A DNA stretch of 26,782 nucleotides from a virus: IMG/VR virus record IMGVR_UViG_3300046010_004074, positions 1 to 26,782 of that record, one strand, 5' to 3'. The notes under the pieces were generated by a model, which was given only the letters and a program-made list of their open reading frames with translations, ran no database searches and had not been told where the DNA came from. A program made the translations under genes and the position numbers. The stretch's first letter is position 1. The number at the start of each line of letters is the position of its first letter. Shown here in pieces: positions 8,962 through 15,201 of this stretch.

Positions 8962-10269
8962 ATGATTACAAAAAATTTAATTAATCGTTTAAAACAATAT
9001 CCGAGACAAGGTGGATTACCGCTATTTAACAGATCAGAAGCTCCAGCTAATCTTCAAACTCGTACTGGAGTAGCTGAACCTAATGTAATAGATTTAACTG
9101 TAACGGATTTAAATTCAGCGGTTAATGACCAGGTAATGCAATTAGCTCGTCAAATGGCTGATCAGATAATCGCAGATCAACAGCAATCACAGATATTAGC
9201 AAGAAACGGCAGAACATATACTAAATTTGATACTGTTAATGATATTATATCAAATCAAACAGAAGTTGTTACTGGTGGTTTGTGGAGTGATAATGTTGCT
9301 AGTTTAACTACATATTTTAGTTCATCTGCTCAAACATTAGCTCAACGTAGATATTATACAGATGTATTACAATCTAATCCTAGTGCAGATGGTGCTGCTG
9401 TACAATTTTCATTAGCATATGGGCATGCATTAGGAAGTGGGTCAGATTCGCAAGGACAATTAAATGATTCGCCATCTAGAGCAATTTATTCACAATATAG
9501 ACAATTATTATTAACTCAAGGCGATTCTCGTTTTACAACTGCAGGATCTGGCAGCACGGATCATATATATGTAGTTAATTTTAAACGTAACAGATTACGT
9601 GAAAGGTTAGATGCTGGTAATTTTGAATTACCATTAGTTAATATTTCTTCAAGAGCAACTAATGCAACTGGTAGTGTATCTGTAGGATCAACTGTAATTA
9701 CATTGATTGATGATTCATTAGCATCAACGGGTTCAATTGGTCAGTCAGGTCGAGTATATAACATTGTTTCAGGTTCATTAAATGGGGGTGTTTATAATTC
9801 TGCATCACCTGTATATTATGGATTAGTATATCCAGATTATGGTACAATGATATTAGATGCAAAAATGTTAGATCAACAATTAGGATTTGCAACAAATACA
9901 GGTTCTAGTTCAGAAGGTAATAATCATTTTGCGTTATACCACTCAATTTCCGGGTCAGCATTACAAACAAATCCATCTACTTTAGATCCATATGGTTTCT
10001 TAGCAAGAAATTCTGAAAAGATTACGAGTACACATTATTTTGTAAGAATTAAAAATGCGGAATATAACTTTTCTAATAATCCATCATTTGTTACAGGTAG
10101 TGTAGGTCAAATTGCACAATCAACATTTATTGGTGATCCGAAAACATATATCACAACAGTTGGTTTATATAATGATTATCAAGAATTATTAGCAGTTGCT
10201 AAATTGAGTAAACCATTATTAAAATCATTTGCAAGAGAAGCTCTTATACGTGTTAAACTAGATTACTAA
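8962..10269 (+). CDS. Virion structural protein, paralogous C-terminus with the next gene
   Basis: A 435-residue protein with a helical N-terminus (residues about 40-80, 'QVMQLARQMADQIIADQQQ') followed by beta-rich sequence. Residues 216-224 ('LDAGNFELP') and about 395-434 ('YITTVGLYNDYQELLAVAKL', then 'IRVKLDY') recur in the next protein as 'LDAGDFNMS' and 'YITTIGLYDDSGQLLAIGKV' with 'IRIDLD'. The two genes therefore share an ancestral module. A segment 'DSPSRAIYSQYRQLL' near residue 170 looks conserved, but I cannot name its family. No signal peptide or membrane helix is present. The gene is followed by a clear hairpin terminator. The likely role is as a baseplate or tail component; this is inference from context. 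Confidence 0.55.
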   Translation: MITKNLINRLKQYPRQGGLPLFNRSEAPANLQTRTGVAEPNVIDLTVTDLNSAVNDQVMQLARQMADQIIADQQQSQILARNGRTYTKFDTVNDIISNQTEVVTGGLWSDNVASLTTYFSSSAQTLAQRRYYTDVLQSNPSADGAAVQFSLAYGHALGSGSDSQGQLNDSPSRAIYSQYRQLLLTQGDSRFTTAGSGSTDHIYVVNFKRNRLRERLDAGNFELPLVNISSRATNATGSVSVGSTVITLIDDSLASTGSIGQSGRVYNIVSGSLNGGVYNSASPVYYGLVYPDYGTMILDAKMLDQQLGFATNTGSSSEGNNHFALYHSISGSALQTNPSTLDPYGFLARNSEKITSTHYFVRIKNAEYNFSNNPSFVTGSVGQIAQSTFIGDPKTYITTVGLYNDYQELLAVAKLSKPLLKSFAREALIRVKLDY

Positions 10270-10284
10270 AATATCCACTGAATT

Positions 10285-10323
10285 AAGCCCTGCTATATTT
10301 ATATTAAATGTAGTAGGGTTTTT
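10285..10323 (+). terminator. Rho-independent-like terminator between paralogous structural genes
   Basis: AAGCCCTGCTA (10285-10295) pairs with TAGTAGGGTTT (10311-10321), giving an 11-bp stem with two G-T pairs. It is followed by a T-run to 10323. The loop of 15 nt contains the recurrent TATTTATATT motif. It lies 16 nt after the stop of the upstream gene and 7 nt before the next start codon. Confidence 0.7.
10296..10305 (+). promoter_or_regulatory. Recurrent TATTTATATT motif inside terminator loop
   Basis: The motif sits in the loop of the hairpin and ends 24 nt before the ATG at 10330. It could start transcription of the downstream gene while the hairpin ends the upstream transcript. If so, the start site would fall in the 3' arm. 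Confidence 0.38.
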
Positions 10324-10329
10324 ACTGAT

Positions 10330-11973
10330 ATGACAGAATCTAGATTAATAACGATAAACAATGAAAATGAATATCTTGGACTTTATCCAACTGTTTTTAA
10401 AAAAATAGATAATTCCGATATTTCAATTACACCATTCCAAGTTAATAAATCATGGACTGTGTTTTCTGGATCTGCTACTAGTAGTGCACTTCCTTTGAAT
10501 GCTATATATAGTAATCCGGAAATTTTACCTGCATTAGGATCTGAATTAACATATAATGATTCTGCTAATATCAATGGCAGTTTACAATCAGTAACTTATT
10601 TTTCGTTGAATCATATGTTTTATAAATATAAAAAAGATCCAATGAAAACATATGGACCAACTGATTTAAATAAAACTCCGAAACGTTTATTTGAATCCGC
10701 ATCTATATTATCATTTCCTCAAGTAAAAATCGGGGAAGGTATTAAGCTTAGTTCGTTTACAATGATTACTGATAATAATGCGGGTGTGTATGGGTTAGAT
10801 ACATATGGTAGTAGTATGTATGGTGTAACTAGTATCTCATTAAATTTAAAATCAGATCGTTATAGTAATATTTATGATACATCATTTAATACAGATTCAA
10901 TCGTTTCAGATTGTAAATATTATGAAGGATTTAACGAATATTTTGATATATCTAGAATTGAATATCAATCAGAAAATGTAACATATACCACAGGAATTAC
11001 AACGACTACAGGTGCGAGTTCTAGTATTGGTAAATCTGCGTATTTTGATAACAATGGCTATATTAAAACTGCAGTAGATGGTTTATATAACAGAGATACC
11101 AATTATGCAATATCATTCTTTATACAGGCTCAAACGGGTAGTATAAACGATCTTATAATAACTAAAGCAAATTCTAATACAACTCCACAATATCCATTTA
11201 AAATTTATATAAGTGGTAGTGCTAGCTCTACGAGAACAATGTATTTTAAAATTGCAGGTAGCACAACATTTACACAGCAAATTTCATCATCGTTTAGTGC
11301 AGATGATTGGCATCATGTTGTATGTCAAAAATCTGGAAGTGTGATGCAAATGTTTGTTGATAATACTTTAATATCATCGGCGTCATCAACATTATTATCT
11401 GTATATAATTCGCCATTTACAGCATCAGCTCGTATTGATAATCGAGAATCACTATCAATTGGTGGGTATGATATATCGACACAGAATTTTAGTGGTTATT
11501 TAGATGAAATACGAATTTATAATAAAGCATTAACTAACACTGAGATTGGATATTTGGCAGATAGAACAGAAGGTGGTACAATGCTTCAAACAAATGTAGT
11601 TGGTAATATATTTTCTAAACAAGGGTTAGCAGTTATATCATCTCCAGATTATAGATTCAATAACATTTTATCTTCACAATATACTGCTAGTTATAAAAGT
11701 ACAAAAACAATTAATGAATTAAGTATATTAACAAAATTAGATGCTGGTGATTTTAATATGTCATTGAATAATTCATTAACTATGGATAATGATACAACAT
11801 ATCAATCATTTGTTTCCAGTAGTGCATTTTCGCCATATATAACTACAATTGGATTGTATGATGATTCTGGTCAGTTATTAGCAATTGGTAAAGTAGCACA
11901 ACCAATTAAAAAGAGAAATGATGTTGATATGAACTTTTTAATACGAATTGATTTAGATAAGAATATACAATGA
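10330..11973 (+). CDS. Virion structural protein with LamG-like domain
   Basis: A 547-residue protein related at its C-terminus to the preceding one ('LDAGDFNMS' at about 470 and 'YITTIGLYDDSGQLLAIGKV' at about 503-522, then 'IRIDLD'). Between an N-terminal region and this C-terminal module lies a LamG/concanavalin-like beta-sandwich at about 235-410. Its hallmarks are 'AISFFIQAQTG', 'DDWHHVVCQKSGSVMQMFVD' and 'GYLDEIRIYNKALTNTEI', which are typical of LamG-type jelly-roll domains that bind glycans. This suggests an exposed tail part that touches the host surface, but binding is not shown by sequence alone. The gene follows the terminator at 10285 and ends with an ATGA overlap with the kinase-like gene. 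Confidence 0.62.
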   Translation: MTESRLITINNENEYLGLYPTVFKKIDNSDISITPFQVNKSWTVFSGSATSSALPLNAIYSNPEILPALGSELTYNDSANINGSLQSVTYFSLNHMFYKYKKDPMKTYGPTDLNKTPKRLFESASILSFPQVKIGEGIKLSSFTMITDNNAGVYGLDTYGSSMYGVTSISLNLKSDRYSNIYDTSFNTDSIVSDCKYYEGFNEYFDISRIEYQSENVTYTTGITTTTGASSSIGKSAYFDNNGYIKTAVDGLYNRDTNYAISFFIQAQTGSINDLIITKANSNTTPQYPFKIYISGSASSTRTMYFKIAGSTTFTQQISSSFSADDWHHVVCQKSGSVMQMFVDNTLISSASSTLLSVYNSPFTASARIDNRESLSIGGYDISTQNFSGYLDEIRIYNKALTNTEIGYLADRTEGGTMLQTNVVGNIFSKQGLAVISSPDYRFNNILSSQYTASYKSTKTINELSILTKLDAGDFNMSLNNSLTMDNDTTYQSFVSSSAFSPYITTIGLYDDSGQLLAIGKVAQPIKKRNDVDMNFLIRIDLDKNIQ

Positions 11974-12512
11974 TTAAATTAAAAAATATATTGCGTGAAT
12001 TAGCAGAGCCCGATGTTAATAGATTATTGCAAAAAATAAAAAATAAACAATTTAGATTGTTCGGCCAAGGTGATAATGGTCGCGTGTATGAAATTGAAGG
12101 CGAAGATAAACTTTTTAAAATTACAGATGAAACATCGGAATATGAAGTTGCAGAAGTAATTGTAGGTAGATATTCTCAATTTTCAACATTCGTTCCTATA
12201 CATTATGTAGATAATAAAAATATGTATATTACATCAAAAGCAAATCCATTATCTGCAGAATTACAACGTGACTTAGATTCATTTATTAAAAGCTATAAAC
12301 AATTTGCTTATAATGAAGGTGGTGAAGTTAGTATATTTGATTTTTTAGATGCAGACGGTGCTCGTAATACGAATGAAGTATTAGTTAATTTTTTACGAGC
12401 ATTACAACAAGATATACAACGAACTGGTATTGAGGATTTGGATTTAGATTTGGATTTTAGTACTGATAATGTAATGTTGTGGAATGGTAATTTAGTATTA
12501 ATCGATTGGTAA
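11970..12512 (+). CDS. Minimal protein-kinase/APH-like fold protein, C-lobe missing
   Basis: A 180-residue protein with the signature points of the protein kinase and aminoglycoside phosphotransferase superfamily. These are a Gly-rich loop 'GQGDNGRVY' (32-40), a candidate ATP-binding lysine K50 in 'LFKIT', a hinge-like 'MYITSKANP' (85-93), and a catalytic-loop pattern 'DFSTDN' in which D162 and N167 have the D-x(4)-N spacing. Last is the metal-binding D179 in 'LVLIDW'. The stop codon follows directly after W180, so the lobe normally found after the DFG/IDW motif is absent. The His of the usual HGD is replaced by Asp (D160). The N-terminal 'MIKLKNILREL' is a short helix like those on nearby proteins. 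It overlaps the upstream structural gene by 4 nt, so it is probably made with tail genes. The substrate is unknown. Confidence 0.5.
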   Translation: MIKLKNILRELAEPDVNRLLQKIKNKQFRLFGQGDNGRVYEIEGEDKLFKITDETSEYEVAEVIVGRYSQFSTFVPIHYVDNKNMYITSKANPLSAELQRDLDSFIKSYKQFAYNEGGEVSIFDFLDADGARNTNEVLVNFLRALQQDIQRTGIEDLDLDLDFSTDNVMLWNGNLVLIDW

Positions 12513-12525
12513 TTTATTTAACAAG

Positions 12526-12539
12526 ATATTTATAAATAT
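12526..12539 (+). promoter_or_regulatory. 14-bp perfect palindrome with TATTTATA/TATAAATA at a start codon
   Basis: ATATTTATAAATAT is its own reverse complement. It contains both the recurrent TATTTATA and the exact T4 late-promoter consensus TATAAATA (12531-12538), and it runs into the ATG at 12538. If it acts as a promoter, the real start of the next gene would be the second ATG at 12565. Confidence 0.35.
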
Positions 12540-13578
12540 GAATAAAAATATTATATTAGAAACAATGATTCGAAAAATGTTATTCGAAGAATTTCGTATG
12601 ATAAAGGTACGCCCAGGTAGCGATGATGCTGTATTTGCTGGTTGGAAAAATGGTGCAGTTGAAATTGGTAATAAACGAACAACATTTGAAATTGTAGCAC
12701 GAACTACAGAAAAAAATGAACGTATAACAGACGAAATATATGGTGCAATTGCTATTAACAAAAATTATGGTTCGAATAGTGAATTTGCAAATACTCTATC
12801 TAGTATTACACCATATGGCACGAAATATATGTATGTAATGGGAAAAAATACTGCAATACTACCTAAACGACAAAAATATAATGTATGGATTTGCAATTTA
12901 GAAATACTTTATAAAATTGCAAATCAAATTGATCAATTGTTAGGATTAAACGATACAGTATATGGTTCAGTAGAGGATATAGGACCAACTTATAAAATAG
13001 GAAATATACCACTATATGATATAGAAACATTAGATCGAATGATACAATCGATTAAACAATATATGAAATCTCCAGAAATTGGTGGTAAATTAAAAATACC
13101 AAATATAGGTTCTGAGTATAATTTAAAAAATAATACAATTACTATAAATGATAAAAAGATATTTCCGGATTTAAAAGGATTAGATAAAAATTATACACCG
13201 GAAGACGATCGAGTAAGATTCGGTATGATGGCTCCCGGGGAAATATCAAGAACGGAAACATTTATTGATGGTGAGTATGCATCTGGATTTTTAAATTTCA
13301 TTGGTACTGGTACTCTAATACAAACAGGAGAAGGTAATACTAAATTTTTACCTACAAGTGGATCTATGGATATTTATAGATTATCCGATAACAAATTAGG
13401 TAAGTTTGAAGGAACATTTAAAAATGGTTATATAGATAACGGAACTATAACATTTGATGACATGGAACCATATACTGGCCAGATACCGTTAAACTCATTA
13501 CGAGTAGTCATTGTACCTACCAATACCACGAATGATCAACGATCATTTACGATTAATTATAATAATCCAAAATCTTAA
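12538..13578 (+). CDS. Unknown protein, possible MORN-like C-terminal strands
   Basis: I do not recognise this 346-residue protein. The N-terminus ('MNKNIILETMIRKMLFEEF') is an amphipathic helix similar in style to the leaders of the adjacent kinase-like and primase proteins. The centre contains 'LDRMIQSIKQYMKSPEIGGK' and other mixed alpha/beta sequence. Residues about 240-330 have repeated G-x-[FL]-x(2)-[NT]-G-type turns ('GFLNFIGTGTLIQTG', 'GKFEGTFKNGYIDNGTITF') that faintly recall MORN repeats; this is weak. There is no signal peptide or membrane segment. The start could be the ATG at 12565 (residue 10) because the 12538 ATG overlaps a palindromic promoter-like element. The resolvase gene begins 2 nt after its stop, indicating cotranscription. 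Confidence 0.45.
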   Translation: MNKNIILETMIRKMLFEEFRMIKVRPGSDDAVFAGWKNGAVEIGNKRTTFEIVARTTEKNERITDEIYGAIAINKNYGSNSEFANTLSSITPYGTKYMYVMGKNTAILPKRQKYNVWICNLEILYKIANQIDQLLGLNDTVYGSVEDIGPTYKIGNIPLYDIETLDRMIQSIKQYMKSPEIGGKLKIPNIGSEYNLKNNTITINDKKIFPDLKGLDKNYTPEDDRVRFGMMAPGEISRTETFIDGEYASGFLNFIGTGTLIQTGEGNTKFLPTSGSMDIYRLSDNKLGKFEGTFKNGYIDNGTITFDDMEPYTGQIPLNSLRVVIVPTNTTNDQRSFTINYNNPKS

Positions 13579-13580
13579 TT

Positions 13581-14057
13581 ATGGCAAAAAATCATTGGCA
13601 TAGTTCTACGGGTAAAAGAGCGAATGCATTAAAATACGGTTATAAATCGGGATTAGAACATACTGTTGCGGAGCAGATAAAAAGTTTAGAATTTCCTTTG
13701 AAATATGAAACAGAAACACTAAAATATATAGTACCAGAGCGACATGCAAAATATACTCCTGATTTTATTTTAACAAAAAAGAACGGCGAAACGATGTACA
13801 TTGAAACAAAAGGTCGTTGGACTGGTGTTGATCGTTTAAAAACAAAACATGTTTTAGCTTCAAATCCTGGAATTGATTTAAGAATGGTATTTCAAAATCC
13901 ATCTCAAAAAATATCAAAAGCATCAAAAACTACATATGAAGATTACGCAAGAAAACTGGGAATTGAATTTATTGCAAAGAAGGATATACCAGCAGAATGG
14001 TTCGCGGAATGTGTTAAAAATGAAAAAGATATAATAAAAGTAAACAAATTCTTCTAA
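13581..14057 (+). CDS. T7 endonuclease I-like Holliday junction resolvase
   Basis: This 158-residue protein closely follows phage T7 endonuclease I (gp3, 149 residues), a dimeric enzyme that cuts branched DNA and resolves Holliday junctions before packaging. The catalytic residues known in T7 (E20, D55, E65, K67) correspond to E26 in 'YKSGLEHTV', D61 in 'YTPDFIL', and E75 and K77 in 'YIETKG'. The tail also matches: 'LRMVFQNPSQKI', 'TYEDYARKLGIEF' and 'IPAEWF' parallel the T7 C-terminal half. All four active-site residues are present, so it should be active. It sits 2 nt after the unknown protein and before the primase and SbcCD genes, as part of a recombination block. T4 itself uses the unrelated endonuclease VII for this task. 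Confidence 0.88.
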   Translation: MAKNHWHSSTGKRANALKYGYKSGLEHTVAEQIKSLEFPLKYETETLKYIVPERHAKYTPDFILTKKNGETMYIETKGRWTGVDRLKTKHVLASNPGIDLRMVFQNPSQKISKASKTTYEDYARKLGIEFIAKKDIPAEWFAECVKNEKDIIKVNKFF

Positions 14058-14121
14058 AAGGTTGGATTTGTGAATTATTTTTCATATACATTCAGTATTA
14101 ATGAAATTTATTTTATTAATA

Positions 14122-14145
14122 GATTAATTCATTTATGAATTGATC
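14122..14145. repeat. Inverted repeat, 11-bp arms with 2-nt centre
   Basis: GATTAATTCAT and ATGAATTGATC pair over 11 positions with a single T-G wobble. No T-run follows, so a simple terminator is unlikely. It could form a cruciform in DNA, a hairpin in RNA, or be a dimer protein's binding site. Confidence 0.65.
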
Positions 14146-14177
14146 GTTAGACCAGAAATGAAATGTATGTGTCTGAC
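14146..14177. repeat. Second stem-loop directly adjoining the first
   Basis: GTTAGAC (14146-14152) pairs with GTCTGAC (14171-14177) with one G-T wobble, leaving an 18-nt loop. It begins at the base following the first inverted repeat and ends at the pure A/T stretch. Confidence 0.5.
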
Positions 14178-14256
14178 TAATATAATTAATAATAATATAT
14201 AATAAATATTAATAATATTAATTGGAATATTACTGTAATTTTCATATAATATTAAT

Positions 14257-15201
14257 ATGAAGAATATAAAATTATTACAATTGCTAGAATCTGTTTTAGG
14301 TAAAGGTAAATCTACATCTGGTAATAATATTGCATTCTTCTCTCCATTTGTTTCTCACTATAAACCAAAATTAGAAATTGATATTGAAACAAATCACAAT
14401 GGAGAAAATCCATGGCACTGTTGGATATCTGATAAAAAAGGAAGATCAATATCATCTTTATTTAAGCAATTAAATTTATCAAAAGAAAAATTCGAACAAT
14501 TAAGTCGAATTATCGAATCAACAAAATATCGTGTTAATACTACTGTAACTGAGAAACAAGTTGTATTACAATTACCAAATGATTATAGACCACTTTGGAT
14601 TGAAAAGAAAACACCTGATTATAGAAATGCAATGCATTATTTAAAACAACGTGGTTTAACTATTTTTGATATTTTAAAATATAGAATTGGTTATTGTGAA
14701 ACAGGTGAGTATACTGGTAAAATAATTATACCTAGTTATGATGCAGAAGGTCAACTAAATTATTTTGTATCACGTGCATATTATTCTGCAGATACACAAA
14801 AACATAAGAATCCAAAAGTTTCAAAAGATATTATCGGATTCGAATTGTTTATAAATTGGGCAGAACCAATTATTTTATGTGAAGGTTCATTTGATGCAAT
14901 TGCTGTTAAAAGAAATGCGATACCTTTATTTGGTAAAATTATTCAACCTGCATTACAAAAAAAAATAATCGAAGAACGAGTTAAAAACATATATTTGTGT
15001 TTAGATCCGGATGCATTAAAAAATGCAATACAAATTGCTGAACGATTTATGTCAGAAGGTTTAAATGTATATTTCGTAAATTTAAAAAGCAGCGATGCAT
15101 CAGAATTAGGATTCAATAAAATAACAGAAATATTAGCAGATACAGATGTGTTAACATTTGAAAAATTAATGGAATTAAAAATGGGAATGTTATGGCTATA
15201 A
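14257..15201 (+). CDS. DNA primase, DnaG/Toprim type, without zinc ligands
   Basis: A 314-residue protein with a primase layout. Residues about 24-60 ('IAFFSPFVSHYKPKLEID', then 'PWHCWISDKKGRS') correspond to the CHC2 zinc-binding region of DnaG-type primases, but only one Cys (C55) remains, so zinc binding is probably lost. Residues about 120-180 ('AMHYLKQRGLTIFDILKYRI', 'IIIPSYDAEGQLNYFVSRAY') match the RNA polymerase-like N-terminal part of the catalytic core. The Toprim motifs follow: 'IILCEGSFDAIAV' with E209, and 'IYLCLDPDALKNA' with D250 and D252. It would make RNA primers for lagging-strand synthesis with a partner helicase, which is not in this window. The short 'MKNIKLLQLLESVL' start helix resembles leaders of two neighbours. 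Its end overlaps the SbcDC start by 10 nt, implying coupled translation. Confidence 0.78.
   Translation: MKNIKLLQLLESVLGKGKSTSGNNIAFFSPFVSHYKPKLEIDIETNHNGENPWHCWISDKKGRSISSLFKQLNLSKEKFEQLSRIIESTKYRVNTTVTEKQVVLQLPNDYRPLWIEKKTPDYRNAMHYLKQRGLTIFDILKYRIGYCETGEYTGKIIIPSYDAEGQLNYFVSRAYYSADTQKHKNPKVSKDIIGFELFINWAEPIILCEGSFDAIAVKRNAIPLFGKIIQPALQKKIIEERVKNIYLCLDPDALKNAIQIAERFMSEGLNVYFVNLKSSDASELGFNKITEILADTDVLTFEKLMELKMGMLWL

Larger units (their letters stand above)
14058..14256. other. 199-bp structured, A/T-rich intergenic region before the primase
   Basis: This is the longest gap between genes. It holds two adjacent stem-loops (14122-14145 and 14146-14177), then a 46-nt stretch made only of A and T (14178-14223). 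The 10-mer TTTTCATATA occurs at 14079-14088 and again at 14239-14248, exactly 160 bp apart and flanking the structures. I see no plausible open reading frame, no tRNA and no TATTTATAT motif of the kind found in other gaps. The position before a primase gene makes an origin or a regulatory leader conceivable; neither is shown. Confidence 0.55.

Noticed and set aside
511-12512. Diversity-generating retroelement acting on the tail genes
   Set aside because: No reverse transcriptase gene and no template/variable repeat pair were seen in the window.
14058-14256. tRNA or short gene in the intergenic region
   Set aside because: No cloverleaf with a T-loop GTTCRA-type sequence and no usable reading frame; only the stem-loops and A/T stretch are supported.
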